This document shows, one piece after another, positions 24,699 through 34,584 of a stretch of 64,000 nt of DNA (position 1 is its first letter; each line of letters begins with the position of its first letter). The notes beneath the pieces are model-generated. The model saw only the letters and a list, made by a program, of their open reading frames with translations. It searched no databases and was not told the DNA's origin. The stretch comes from Streptomyces sp. Je 1-369 (lineage in GTDB: Bacteria; Actinomycetota; Actinomycetes; Streptomycetales; Streptomycetaceae), in the NCBI RefSeq assembly GCF_026810505.1, contig NZ_CP101750.1:3997254-4061253 (forward strand). The letters run 5' to 3'. The position numbers and the translations under genes are program-made.

Positions 24699-25979
24699 AT
24701 GACCGACTCCAACGAGCCCACTCAGCCCGACCTGGAGCAACTGGACGAGCGCGAGGTCGCCGAGGCGATCGGTGCCGCCGCCCGCATCACCCTGGCCCCC
24801 GGCCCGAAGGAGGCACGGGAGGCCCCCGCCGAGGCGCCGACGCCCGACGACGAGTGGGCGCTGCCCGGCGGCACCGCCTGGGTGTACCTCGCCGACAAGG
24901 AGAAGGGCCTGACCCGCCCGGTGATCCTCGGCGACGGCTTCAACAGCGGGCCGAGCGAGCTGGACTTCTCCTGGGAGATCCTGGAGCGCGGCCCGTACCC
25001 GTTCCTGACCGAACTCCGCAACCGCGGCCGCGACGTCATCCTGCTCGGGTTCGACGAGCGCAGTGCGTCGATACTCGAGAACGCCGAGGTCGTACGGGCC
25101 GCGATCCTGGAGGCCATCGCGCGCCGCACGGGCGACCACCCGCTGACCGTCGGCGGGTTCAGCATGGGCGGCCTCGTCACGCGGTACGCGCTGGCCAAGA
25201 TGGAGCACGAGGGCGGGCAGGCGAACGACCACCAGACCGCGCTGTACTTCTCGTACGACAGCCCGCACCGCGGCGCGTGGATCCCGATCGCGCTGCAGGC
25301 GTTCGCGCACTACATCCGCAGCCTCAACGCCGCGTTCTCCAACCAGATGAACAGCCCGGCCGCGCGGCAGCTGCTGTGGCAGCACATCAGCGAGTGGGGT
25401 GACGACCCGGAGACCGACAAGGAGCGCGGCACGTTCCTCGCGGAGCTGGAGCGGGTGGGCGGGTGGCCTTCGCGGCCCAAGAAGATCGGTGTGGCGAACG
25501 GGGTGCGTATCGGAGAGAGCAACGGGATACGGCCCGGTGAGCAGGCGTTCCACGGGAAGGGGCTGGCGATCACCGGTACGCGGCTCTACACGCAGCCCGC
25601 GGGGGAGGACGAACTCGTCGCGCAGCTGCGGGTGGTGACGTTGCGGCGGCCGCACGTCAATACGTCGGGGCTGCCCGAGATCGACGGCGCGCCGGGCGGC
25701 ACCCTGGAAGGCTTCGGCATCCTCGCCGACGAGCTGAACAAGATCCCGGCCCTGATCGGCCTCCGCTCCCATGCGGACATCCGCGAACACTGCTTCGTGC
25801 CGACGGTCAGCGCGATCGCCCTGCGCGACATCGACACGCACGAGAAGCTGTACGAGCCGGTGACGGCCGCGGCGGAGAAGGAGAGCGAGCTGGACGAGTT
25901 CCTCTGCGCCTCCCGGAACGAGCCGCACACCCTGGTCACCGAGGAACTCTGCACCTGGATCCTGGACCGCCTGCCGTAG
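24699..25979 (+). CDS. alpha/beta hydrolase (esterase/lipase-like)
   Basis: A 426-residue protein. The nucleophile elbow is VGGFSMGGLVTRYALAKME (G-x-S-x-G with Ser as nucleophile). Upstream are PVILGDGFNSGPSELDFSW, likely oxyanion region, and VILLGFDERSASILENAE. Later HREHCFV-like and TVSAIALRD regions could supply the acid and histidine, but I cannot fix them. There is no signal peptide, so it should act in the cytoplasm. The N-terminal 55 residues are acidic and Ala/Pro-rich. It is convergent with groEL and shares the terminator at 26004-26043. Confidence 0.82.
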   Translation: MTDSNEPTQPDLEQLDEREVAEAIGAAARITLAPGPKEAREAPAEAPTPDDEWALPGGTAWVYLADKEKGLTRPVILGDGFNSGPSELDFSWEILERGPYPFLTELRNRGRDVILLGFDERSASILENAEVVRAAILEAIARRTGDHPLTVGGFSMGGLVTRYALAKMEHEGGQANDHQTALYFSYDSPHRGAWIPIALQAFAHYIRSLNAAFSNQMNSPAARQLLWQHISEWGDDPETDKERGTFLAELERVGGWPSRPKKIGVANGVRIGESNGIRPGEQAFHGKGLAITGTRLYTQPAGEDELVAQLRVVTLRRPHVNTSGLPEIDGAPGGTLEGFGILADELNKIPALIGLRSHADIREHCFVPTVSAIALRDIDTHEKLYEPVTAAAEKESELDEFLCASRNEPHTLVTEELCTWILDRLP

Positions 25980-26003
25980 CCGGTCCCACCCACGAGAAAC
26001 GCC

Positions 26004-26043
26004 CGAGGGCGGCACCCCTTCGTGAGAAGGAGTGCCGCCCTCG
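26004..26043. terminator. bidirectional terminator between esterase and groEL
   Basis: A 12-bp perfect stem (cgagggcggcac with its complement) around a 16-base loop containing ccttcgtgagaagg, itself a second stem. It lies 24 bases after the esterase stop and 31 bases after the groEL stop on the other strand. Confidence 0.85.
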
Positions 26044-26074
26044 GTACGTCAGGACGTGATCAACCAGAGGTCGA

Positions 26075-27808
<1,734 letters not shown>

Positions 27809-27828
27809 TCACCGACCCGATCCAAGTT

Positions 27829-27855
27829 CTGTCACTCTCACTGGGAGAGTGCTAA
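27829..27855 (-). promoter_or_regulatory. CIRCE element 1 (HrcA operator), imperfect
   Basis: CTGTCACTC-N9-GAGTGCTAA, where the consensus is TTAGCACTC-N9-GAGTGCTAA. The right half is perfect; the left half differs at three or four positions. It is 129 bases before the groEL start. Confidence 0.8.
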
Positions 27856-27864
27856 GCCCAATGA

Positions 27865-27891
27865 TTAGCACTCGACCCCTGCGAGTGCAAG
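27865..27891 (-). promoter_or_regulatory. CIRCE element 2 (HrcA operator)
   Basis: TTAGCACTC-N9-GAGTGCAAG. The left half is perfect and the right half has two late changes. The two elements are nine bases apart, an arrangement that would allow cooperative repression. Confidence 0.88.
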
Positions 27892-27961
27892 CGCCTCTCA
27901 CGGATCCCGGGGGGATCCGAGGGAGAGGTCCGGAAGCATCCCGGGGCCGGTCCGGCACACA

Positions 27962-27999
27962 CGAGGGGCCCGTACCCCTGTTGGGATACGAGCCCCTCG
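27962..27999. terminator. terminator downstream of the cold-shock gene
   Basis: cgaggggc and gcccctcg form an outer stem, continued inside by cgtaccc pairing with gggatacg around tgtt. It is 32 bases past the cold-shock stop (minus strand) and also separates groEL's promoter region. Confidence 0.82.
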
Positions 28000-28031
28000 C
28001 GATGCTTGCTTCGGTGGTCGGTCGCGCCGAG

Positions 28032-28235
28032 CTAGACGGCGAGTTTGACCATGTCCGCCTGCGGACCCTTCTGGCCCTGCGAGATCTCGAACTCGACTCG
28101 CTGACCTTCTTCAAGGGTGCGGTAACCGTCCATCTGGATCGCGCTGTAGTGGACGAAAACATCCGCACCACCGTCGACCGCGATGAAGCCGTACCCCTTC
28201 TCCGCGTTGAACCACTTGACGGTGCCCTGAGCCAT
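28032..28235 (-). CDS. cold-shock domain protein, CspA family
   Basis: A 67-residue OB-fold nucleic-acid chaperone: [20 protein letters not shown] with the RNP1 motif KGYGFI, and DVFVHYSAI carrying RNP2 (VFVHY). Such proteins bind single-stranded RNA and DNA. The ATG at 28235 is preceded by GGGGAG, and an upstream in-frame ATG ([10 protein letters not shown]) is not family-like. The 350 bases upstream are much less GC-rich than the window and may include a long regulated 5' leader. It ends at the hairpin 27962-27999. Confidence 0.95.
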   Translation of the reverse strand: MAQGTVKWFNAEKGYGFIAVDGGADVFVHYSAIQMDGYRTLEEGQRVEFEISQGQKGPQADMVKLAV

Positions 28236-28587
28236 GCCTAACTCCCCTATTACTGGCCCTTGCACAGGACCGCACTTCGCGGACCCGGGTCAGACCTCAC
28301 CCCCCACTGGTAGGGGTGTGCGCCGGAACGCGTCGACCGCCGCTGAATGTATCTGTCCAACTGCCGTCTGCAACAGGTCAATCGGACGAGAATTCTGGGC
28401 ACGCCCGATCGGTAATTTACGGAGATTCCGTCCGAATTCAGGGCAAGTCGGGCCAGGCAAAAGCCGCAAAAGGTTCAAATGGGCAGCGCTCTTTGGCTAC
28501 TTCTTGTCGGACAGAGGCCGACTTCGTATATGCGCTCGGCACGGGCGGCGGGGCGCGCTTCCCAACTGTACCGCGCTCAACCATGCA
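28236..28587 (-). promoter_or_regulatory. AT-richer leader/promoter region of the cold-shock gene
   Basis: About 350 gene-free bases with clearly lower GC than their surroundings. There are short inverted elements (gagaattc near 28390 with gaattcaggg near 28435; ttccgtccgaattc). It lies between the metO terminator and the cold-shock start. Cold-shock genes often carry long structured leaders, so I read this as promoter plus leader. The transcription start is not visible. Confidence 0.45.
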
Positions 28588-28626
28588 GAATTGCCCCCTC
28601 CGTTTCTCTCGCGGAGGGGGCAATTC
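28588..28626 (-). terminator. strong terminator of the metM-metO operon
   Basis: gaattgccccctccg pairs perfectly (15 bp) with cggagggggcaattc around a 9-base loop. It starts 27 bases past the metO stop. The stem is symmetric so it can stop both strands. Confidence 0.92.
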
Positions 28627-28653
28627 AGATAACGCAGAGTGGTTGCGAAAAGA

Positions 28654-28929
28654 TCAGCCGCCGGCGACGGCGGGAATGATCGAGACGCCCGCGCCGTCCG
28701 GAGTGGCCGTCTCAAGACCCTGCTCGAACCGGACGTCGTCGTCGTTCACGTACACGTTGACGAAGCGGCGCAGCTTGCCCTGGTCGTCCAGGACGCGGGC
28801 GGCGATGCCGTTGTGGTTCTTCTCCAGGTCGGCGATGACCTCCCCGAGGTTCGCCCCCTCGGCGACGACCTCGGCCTTGCCGCCGGTGTAGGTACGGAGA
28901 ATGGTGGGGATACGGACGTTGACGCTCAT
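28654..28929 (-). CDS. metO: MoaD/ThiS-type sulfur-carrier protein, probable MetO
   Basis: A 91-residue ubiquitin-fold protein very similar to mycobacterial CysO: VNVRIPTILRTYTGGKAEVV, then LRRFVNVYVNDDDVRFEQGL, ending IIPAVAGG. The Gly-Gly end is the site of adenylation and thiocarboxylation. It follows the threonine-synthase-like gene as the last gene of an operon led by a SAM riboswitch. I recall a Streptomyces route in which MetO-thiocarboxylate gives sulfur to MetM to make homocysteine from O-phosphohomoserine; this gene fits that role. GAGGTG precedes the ATG at 28929. CysO-type cysteine synthesis is the alternative. Confidence 0.8.
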   Translation of the reverse strand: MSVNVRIPTILRTYTGGKAEVVAEGANLGEVIADLEKNHNGIAARVLDDQGKLRRFVNVYVNDDDVRFEQGLETATPDGAGVSIIPAVAGG

Positions 28930-28975
28930 ACGGTTCACCTCGGTATGTCAGGGGGCGGTCAGGTGGCGCCCCGTC

Positions 28976-29015
28976 AGGGGCGCGGGGAACTGCGCGACCA
29001 GCCACAGCCGTCCCG
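28976..29015 (-). repeat. single inverted copy of the element in the 82-bp array
   Basis: ggggcgcggggaactgcgcg followed by accagccacagccg. This is the reverse complement of the core in the array at 3933-4430 (cagttccccgcgcccc, gtggctgatcgcgc) with a few changes. It lies between metM and metO. Confidence 0.75.
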
Positions 29016-29031
29016 CAGGGAAGCAACAACC

Positions 29032-30336
29032 TCAGCCGGCAAGACCCGCGGAGCGAAACGCCTCAAGGCTCGGCTTGATCGTCGCCGTCGCCTGAGAGGT
29101 CTCGGCAACGGCGTCGAGGGTTTTCAGGCCGTCCCCGGTGTTCAGGACGACCGTGGTGAGGGCCGGGTCAAGGAGCCCCGCCTCAAAAAGCTTCTTCGTG
29201 ACGCCCACCGTCACACCGCCCGCCGTCTCCGCGAAGATCCCTTCCGTGCGGGCAAGGATCTTGATCGCCTCGACGACCTGCTCGTCGTTCACGTCCTCCA
29301 CCGCACCCCCCGTACGCCGCGCGATGTCCAGCACGTACGGCCCGTCGGCCGGGTTGCCGATCGCGAGGGACTTGGCGATCGTGTTCGGCTTCTGCGGGCG
29401 GACCACGTCGTGGCCCGCCTTGAACGCCGCCGACACCGGCGAGCAGCCCTCCGCCTGCGCGCCGAAGATCTTGTAGGGCTTGTCCTCGACCAGGCCGAGG
29501 GCGATGAGCTCCTTGAGCCCCTTGTCGATCTTCGTGAGCTGCGAGCCGGACGCGATCGGGATGACCAGCTGGTCGGGCAGCTCCCAGCCGAGCTGCTCGC
29601 AGATCTCGTACGCGAGGGTCTTGGAGCCCTCGCCGTAGTACGGCCGCAGGTTGACGTTGACGAAGCCCCAGCCCTCGCCCAGCGGGTCGCCGATGAGCTC
29701 GGAGCAGAAGCGGTTCACGTCGTCGTAGTTACCCTCGATGCCGACGAGCTCGCCGCCGTAGACCGCGGCCATGACGACCTTGCCCTGCTCCAGGTCGTGC
29801 GGGATGAACACGCAGGACCGGAAGCCGGCGCGGGCCGCCGCGGCGCCCACCGCGCCCGCGAGGTTGCCCGTGGAGGAGCAGGACAGCGTGGTGAAGCCGA
29901 AGGCGCGCGCCGCTTCGAGCGCCTGCGCGACGACGCGGTCCTTGAAGGAGTGCGTGGGGTTGCCGGAGTCGTCCTTGACGAACAACTTGCCCTGTTGGAC
30001 GCCGAGTTCCCTGGCGAGGTTGTCGGCCTTGACGAGCTTGGTCCAGCCGGGGTTCAGGTTCGGCTTGTCGGCCACGTCGGCGGGGACCGGCAGGAGGGGG
30101 GCGTAGCGCCAGATGTTGGCGGGGCCCGCCTCGATCTGCTTGCGCAGGGCTTCCGGGTCACCGAGCGGCAGGTCGTACGCGACTTCGAGGGGGCCGAAAC
30201 ACTCGACGCAGGCGAAGATCGGGCCGAGCGGGAACTTGGTGCCGCACTCACGGCAGGAGAGGCCGGACGCGGGCCCGAGGTCTACGGAAGAGACGGAAGA
30301 GGTGGTGCTTTCGGTGGCGACAGTCTGCACAGCCAT
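29032..30336 (-). CDS. metM: threonine-synthase-like PLP enzyme, probable MetM homocysteine synthase
   Basis: A 434-residue fold-type II PLP enzyme. A zinc ribbon comes first (CRECGTKFP, CVECF; Cys 28, 31, 43, 46). Then come NPTHSFKDRVVAQALEAARA with the PLP lysine at 132, LSCSSTGNLAGAVGAAAA and IASGSQLTKIDKG. By similarity it would be called ThrC. A SAM-I riboswitch controls it and a sulfur carrier is next in the operon, so it more likely converts O-phosphohomoserine to homocysteine, a route I recall being reported as MetM/MetO in Streptomyces. A separate thrC beside hom and thrB would support this. Start ATG at 30336 is preferred over an upstream MRRKGLAS extension. Confidence 0.75.
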   Translation of the reverse strand: MAVQTVATESTTSSVSSVDLGPASGLSCRECGTKFPLGPIFACVECFGPLEVAYDLPLGDPEALRKQIEAGPANIWRYAPLLPVPADVADKPNLNPGWTKLVKADNLARELGVQQGKLFVKDDSGNPTHSFKDRVVAQALEAARAFGFTTLSCSSTGNLAGAVGAAAARAGFRSCVFIPHDLEQGKVVMAAVYGGELVGIEGNYDDVNRFCSELIGDPLGEGWGFVNVNLRPYYGEGSKTLAYEICEQLGWELPDQLVIPIASGSQLTKIDKGLKELIALGLVEDKPYKIFGAQAEGCSPVSAAFKAGHDVVRPQKPNTIAKSLAIGNPADGPYVLDIARRTGGAVEDVNDEQVVEAIKILARTEGIFAETAGGVTVGVTKKLFEAGLLDPALTTVVLNTGDGLKTLDAVAETSQATATIKPSLEAFRSAGLAG

Positions 30337-30377
30337 GGAGGCGAGGCCCTTTCTCCTCATCTTCCTCGCGACGCATC

Positions 30378-30500
30378 TCGCCGCGAGACGGAATTGGCAC
30401 CTTCGCTAGCCGGGAGCCTCGCTGCGCTTGACTGCGCGAGACCGACTGGGTGGTTGCCGGGGCTTCAACGGGCCGTATCCCTCTGCCCCTCTGGATGAGC
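30378..30500 (-). ncRNA. SAM-I (S-box) riboswitch before metM
   Basis: Read on the minus strand: gctcatccagaggggcagag, then gatacggcccgttgaagccc and cggcaaccac, and finally ggtgccaattccgtc. These are the conserved P1, kink-turn, P3 and P4 landmarks of the S-box. S-adenosylmethionine binding would lower expression of the downstream enzyme and carrier. A possible promoter lies just upstream: TTCACG (30536-30531) and CATAAT (30514-30509), spacing 16. Confidence 0.9.
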
Positions 30501-30657
30501 GGTATTCGATTATGGGTTTCGATTGTTGTGCGTGAACGCGGTGGTGACCCCGACATGCGATGGCCACCGGCGTTGTTCAAGACTGTAACCGAAGCCCCGG
30601 ACCCTTGAGATAGTCGTCCGAACAGCGAGATGGATCACATATGGGAGGACCACGACC

Positions 30658-31602
30658 GTGCTGGAAGAGGTCGAGCACTGGCTGAGCAGGCGTTCCTGGT
30701 CCGTCGCCGACCGCCCCCGGGACCGCCTCGCCGCCGCCAAACGGGCGGGCGGCGCGTCGGTGAGCGTCGTGCTGCCCGCGCTCGACGAGGAGAGGACGGT
30801 CGGCGAGATCGTCGCCGAGATCCGCCGCGAGCTGATGGAGAAGGTTCCGCTGGTCGACGAGCTGCTCGTCGTCGACTCCGGCTCCACGGACCGTACGGCG
30901 GAGGTCGCCGCCGCCGCGGGCGCCAAGGTCGTCCACCGCGACGCGATCCTGCCGCGGCTGCCCGCCGTCGCGGGCAAGGGCGAGGTGCTGTGGCGGTCGC
31001 TGCTCGCGACGAGCGGCGACATCGTGGCGTTCGTCGACGCGGACCTGAAGGAGTTCTCCGCCGACTTCGTCTCCGGGATAGTCGGCCCGCTGCTCACCGA
31101 CCCGGACGTGGCGTTCGTGAAGGCGATGTACGACCGCCCGCTCGCGGGGGCGGACGGGCAGGGCGGCCGGGTGACGGAGCTGATGGCGCGGCCGCTCCTG
31201 AACATGCACTGGCCGCGGCTCGCCGGGTTCGTGCAGCCGCTGGGCGGCGAGTACGCGGCGCGCAGGTCGCTCCTGGAGCGGCTGCCGTTCCCCGTCGGGT
31301 ACGGCGTGGAGCTGGGCCTGCTCGTCGACGCGCTGCACACCGTGGGCCTGGACGCGCTGGCGCAGGTCGACGTGGGGGTGCGCAGGCACCGGCACCAGGA
31401 CGGGCAGGCGCTCGGGCGGATGGCGGCGGCGATATACCGGACGGCGCAGGTGCGGCTCGCGCGCGGTCATCTCGTACGCCCTGAGCTGACGCAGTTCGTC
31501 CGGGGAGTGCACGGGTTCGAGCCGAGGACACACGCGGTGGACACGGAGGAGCGGCCGCCGATGGCCGATATCTCCGAGTACGCGCATCGTCGCGTGGCGT
31601 AA
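30658..31602 (+). CDS. gpgS: glucosyl-3-phosphoglycerate synthase-like glycosyltransferase
   Basis: A 314-residue GT81-type enzyme. It begins SVSVVLPALDEERTVGEIVA and DELLVVDSGSTDRTAEVAAA, nucleotide-sugar binding elements, followed by VAFVDADLKEFSADF with the DxD metal motif, and ends with HRHQDGQALGRMAAAIYRTA. GpgS joins glucose from an activated donor to 3-phosphoglycerate, the first step to glucosylglycerate and methylglucose polysaccharides. GGGAGGA precedes the GTG start. It diverges from metM, and is next to OtsA/OtsB, so storage and compatible-solute sugar genes cluster here. Donor specificity is not shown. Confidence 0.88.
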   Translation: MLEEVEHWLSRRSWSVADRPRDRLAAAKRAGGASVSVVLPALDEERTVGEIVAEIRRELMEKVPLVDELLVVDSGSTDRTAEVAAAAGAKVVHRDAILPRLPAVAGKGEVLWRSLLATSGDIVAFVDADLKEFSADFVSGIVGPLLTDPDVAFVKAMYDRPLAGADGQGGRVTELMARPLLNMHWPRLAGFVQPLGGEYAARRSLLERLPFPVGYGVELGLLVDALHTVGLDALAQVDVGVRRHRHQDGQALGRMAAAIYRTAQVRLARGHLVRPELTQFVRGVHGFEPRTHAVDTEERPPMADISEYAHRRVA

Positions 31603-31688
31603 CCGACGGATGTCATGCGCTTTGCCTACATTGTTCTTTTATGTGGGTCAGATGTACGTCGGTCAGATGTGCGTGGGCAAGAGATGCC

Positions 31689-31988
31689 ATGCGAGTCATG
31701 CGGCGGGTGGGCGGACTGGCGCTCGCCACGGCCAGTGTCGCCCTCGCCGTCGCCGCCGGGGTCCCGACCGCGACCGCGGCGCCCGCCGCCGCCGCGGTCT
31801 TCCAGCCGTTCGCCGAGCCCTCCGCCGACGCACCCGCCCAGGAGCAGCACCGCCAAGAGCGGCACGGCGCGGGCGGTGAGCTCGCCGACACGGGCAGTTC
31901 CCGGGCCCTGCTCTTCAGCGGGACCGCGACCGCGCTCTGCGGGCTCGGCGTGCTGGTGATCGTCGCGGCACGCAAGCGCCGCGACTGA
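31689..31988 (+). CDS. small cell-wall-anchored surface protein with LAxTG sortase signal
   Basis: A 99-residue protein: signal peptide (MRVMRRVGGLALATASVALA), a short Ala/Pro/Gln-rich mature part, then GGELADTGSSRALLFSG, a hydrophobic segment and the basic tail ARKRRD. LADTG fits the LAxTG signal of class E sortases in Streptomyces. The mature region is only about 50 residues and has no recognisable domain. ATG at 31689 is used; 31698 is an alternative start. Upstream there are two near-identical gtcagatgt repeats. It could be a spacer-like protein or a small adhesin-like peptide. Confidence 0.75.
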   Translation: MRVMRRVGGLALATASVALAVAAGVPTATAAPAAAAVFQPFAEPSADAPAQEQHRQERHGAGGELADTGSSRALLFSGTATALCGLGVLVIVAARKRRD

Positions 31989-32127
31989 CCCCACCCGGCC
32001 CAGCGGCACACGACGGCACGTCCTGGCACACGGCGGCACACCGCCGCACCCCGCCGCCGGATCCCCTTCCCGGAGAGTCCGGCCGCCGTACGTTTGAGGG
32101 TTTACAGGACGGGCTACGTTTTGCCAC

Positions 32128-33534
32128 ATGGTCTCCGAGTCCGCACCGTCAGCAGCGCAGGTCCTCGTCGCGTCCAACCGCGGCCCCGTCTCGTACACCG
32201 TCGGAGAGGACGGTGAGCTGACCACGAAGCGCGGCGGCGGCGGGCTCGTCTCAGGACTCAGCGCGATCGGCGACCAGGCGGACGCGCTGTGGGTGTGCGC
32301 GGCGCTCGGCGAGGGCGACCGCGAGGCCGTGCGGCGCGGAGTCGGGGAACCCGGCGTACGGATGCTGGACATCGACGCGCGCGTCCACGCCGACGCGTAC
32401 AACGGCATCGCGAACTCCGTGCTGTGGTTCGTCCACCACATGCTGTACCAGACGCCCCTGGAACCGGCCTTCGGACCGGAGTTCCGGGCGCAGTGGGCGG
32501 CGTACGAGACGTACAACCGGGCGTTCGCCGAGGCGCTGGCCCGCGAGGCGGCGCCGGGGGCGGCAGTCCTGGTGCAGGACTACCACCTGGCGCTGGTGCC
32601 CGGCATGCTGCGCGAACTCCGCGAGGACCTGCGCATCGGCCACTTCTCGCACACCCCGTGGGCGCCCGCCGACTACTTCCGGATGCTCCCCGACGACGTG
32701 GCCGAACAGCTGCTGCGCGGGATGCTCGGCGCGGACCGGCTCGGCTTCCTCACCGGGCGGTGGGCCGACGCGTTCACCGAGTGCTGCGTGCGGGTCGTCG
32801 GCGGCACGTCGGGCACCCGGATCGGGGTGCACGGGCTCGGTGCCGACGCGGACTTCCTGCGGGAGCGGTCGCGGTGGGACGACGTCGAGGAGCGGATGCG
32901 GACGCTGCGGGAGCAGGCGGGCGAGCAGGACGGGGAGCCGCGCAAGCGGATCGTGCGGGTGGATCGCACCGAGCTGTCCAAGAACATCGTGCGCGGCCTG
33001 CTGGCCTACCGGGAACTCCTCGAGACCCGCCCCGAGTGGCGCGAACGCGTCGTGCACGTCGCCTTCGCCTACCCGTCCCGGCAGGACCTCGCCGTCTACC
33101 GCGACTACACGGAGGAGGTCTCCCGGGTCGCCACGGAGATCAACTCCCAGTACGGGACGGACGGCTGGACCCCCGTCGTCCTGCACGTCAAGGACGACTT
33201 CGCGCGCTCACTCGCCGCCTACCGCATGGCGGACGTGGCCCTGGTCAACCCCATCCGCGACGGCATGAACCTCGTCGCCAAGGAGGTCCCCGTCGTCTCC
33301 GACGACGGCTGCGCGCTGGTCCTCTCGCGGGAGGCGGGCGCCCACGAGGAGCTCGGCGAGGACGCGCTCTCCGTGAACCCGTACGACGTGACGGCCACGG
33401 CCGACGCGCTGCACACGGCGCTGCTCATGCCGTGGGACGAGCGCGCCGAACGCACGAAGCGCCTCGCGGCGGCGGCGACCGCGCTGCCGCCCGCGCAGTG
33501 GTTCCTGGACCAGCTGCGGGCGCTCACGGGCTGA
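32128..33534 (+). CDS. otsA: trehalose-6-phosphate synthase (GT20)
   Basis: A 468-residue GT20 enzyme that makes trehalose-6-phosphate from UDP- or GDP-glucose and glucose-6-phosphate. Landmarks are VLVASNRGPVSYTV, KRGGGGLVSGLSAI, VLVQDYHLALVPGML, GHFSHTPWAPADYF, DRTELSKNIVRGLLAY and NPIRDGMNLVAKEV. Length is usual. It is convergent with otsB, so synthase and phosphatase sit tail to tail with a 176-base gap that holds short gtcaccggag repeats and no strong hairpin. The OtsAB route is one of several trehalose pathways in the genus. Confidence 0.95.
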   Translation: MVSESAPSAAQVLVASNRGPVSYTVGEDGELTTKRGGGGLVSGLSAIGDQADALWVCAALGEGDREAVRRGVGEPGVRMLDIDARVHADAYNGIANSVLWFVHHMLYQTPLEPAFGPEFRAQWAAYETYNRAFAEALAREAAPGAAVLVQDYHLALVPGMLRELREDLRIGHFSHTPWAPADYFRMLPDDVAEQLLRGMLGADRLGFLTGRWADAFTECCVRVVGGTSGTRIGVHGLGADADFLRERSRWDDVEERMRTLREQAGEQDGEPRKRIVRVDRTELSKNIVRGLLAYRELLETRPEWRERVVHVAFAYPSRQDLAVYRDYTEEVSRVATEINSQYGTDGWTPVVLHVKDDFARSLAAYRMADVALVNPIRDGMNLVAKEVPVVSDDGCALVLSREAGAHEELGEDALSVNPYDVTATADALHTALLMPWDERAERTKRLAAAATALPPAQWFLDQLRALTG

Positions 33535-33710
33535 CCGCGGACAGTCCCCACCGGCAGCCGTCCCGGTCCCGGCCCCGGCCCCGCGCAGTCCAAGCACCCC
33601 TTCCGTTTGTCCATGGGCCCGGCGCGGGGCCCCTCACTACGGTCAACGGCATGACTCGGAGTCACTGGAGCGCCGGTCACCGGAGGGCCGGTCACCGGAG
33701 CGCCCGGGGG

Positions 33711-34565
33711 TCACTGAAGTTGCGCGCCGATCCACGACAGCAGCCGCACCACGCCCGCGGGTCCGTCCACCACCAGGTCCGCCCGGCCCGCCAGCTCCGC
33801 GACCTCCGAGCTGCCGCTGCACACGAGCAGCCCCGCCACACCCTCCGAGCGGAGCTTCTCCACGGCGCCGAAGGCCGGCAGGTCGCCGAGGTCGTCGCCC
33901 GCGTACAGGACGGACTCGGCACCGACCTCCCGCAGGTACTCGGCGAGGGCCACGCCCTTGTCCATGCCGGGCGGGCGCAGCTCCAGGACGAGGCGGCCCG
34001 GCTCGACGATCAGGCCGTGCCGGTCCGCCAGCTCGGCGAGCGGCTCCCGCAGCGCGTCGAAGGCCGCCTGAGGGTCCTCCGCGCGGCGCGTGTGCACCGC
34101 GACGGCCCGCCCCTTCTCCTCTATCCACGTGCCACGCCAGGCGCCGATCGCGTCCAGGAACCCGGGGAGCTCGGCGCGCACGGCCGCGACCCCGGGGTGC
34201 GGCTCGGCGGCGCGCACCGTGCCGGTGACGGCGTCCCAGCGCTCGGCGCCGTAGTGCCCCAGGACGGCGAGGTGCTCCAGGCCCGGCACGCCCGCGAACC
34301 CGCCGTAACGCACGGCGACGCCCGCCGGGCGGCCCGTGACCACGGCCGCCGACCGCAGGCGCGGGGCGAGCGCGGCGAGCACGGTCGCCGCGTCCGGGTG
34401 GGCGCGCGCCTGCTCCGGATCGGCGACGATCGGCGCGAGCGTGCCGTCGAAGTCCAGCGCCACGACCGCGCGCTCGGGCCGGGCGAGGAGCGCGGCGAGG
34501 CCGTCGCGCCCGGCGGGCGTCACGGGCTCGGGCAGGTCCGACTGTGAGTACGTAGGGTCACCCAT
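33711..34565 (-). CDS. otsB: trehalose-6-phosphate phosphatase (HAD family)
   Basis: A 284-residue HAD phosphatase. Motif I is VALDFDGTLAPIV, with motif II near TGRPAGVAVRYGG and the late Lys/Asp motif RPPGMDKGVALAEYLRE and YAGDDLGDLPAFGAV. It dephosphorylates the OtsA product to trehalose. It is the third gene of a minus-strand cluster (binding protein, DUF3263, otsB) with gaps of 9 and 19 bases, so amino-sugar import and trehalose formation may be transcribed together. That operon placement is unusual. Confidence 0.93.
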   Translation of the reverse strand: MGDPTYSQSDLPEPVTPAGRDGLAALLARPERAVVALDFDGTLAPIVADPEQARAHPDAATVLAALAPRLRSAAVVTGRPAGVAVRYGGFAGVPGLEHLAVLGHYGAERWDAVTGTVRAAEPHPGVAAVRAELPGFLDAIGAWRGTWIEEKGRAVAVHTRRAEDPQAAFDALREPLAELADRHGLIVEPGRLVLELRPPGMDKGVALAEYLREVGAESVLYAGDDLGDLPAFGAVEKLRSEGVAGLLVCSGSSEVAELAGRADLVVDGPAGVVRLLSWIGAQLQ

Positions 34566-34584
34566 GGGCCCGACCTTAGCCGCG

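Noticed and set aside
29032..30336. Simple threonine synthase (thrC)
   Set aside because: Kept only as the naive similarity name. The SAM riboswitch and sulfur-carrier gene argue for a methionine role.
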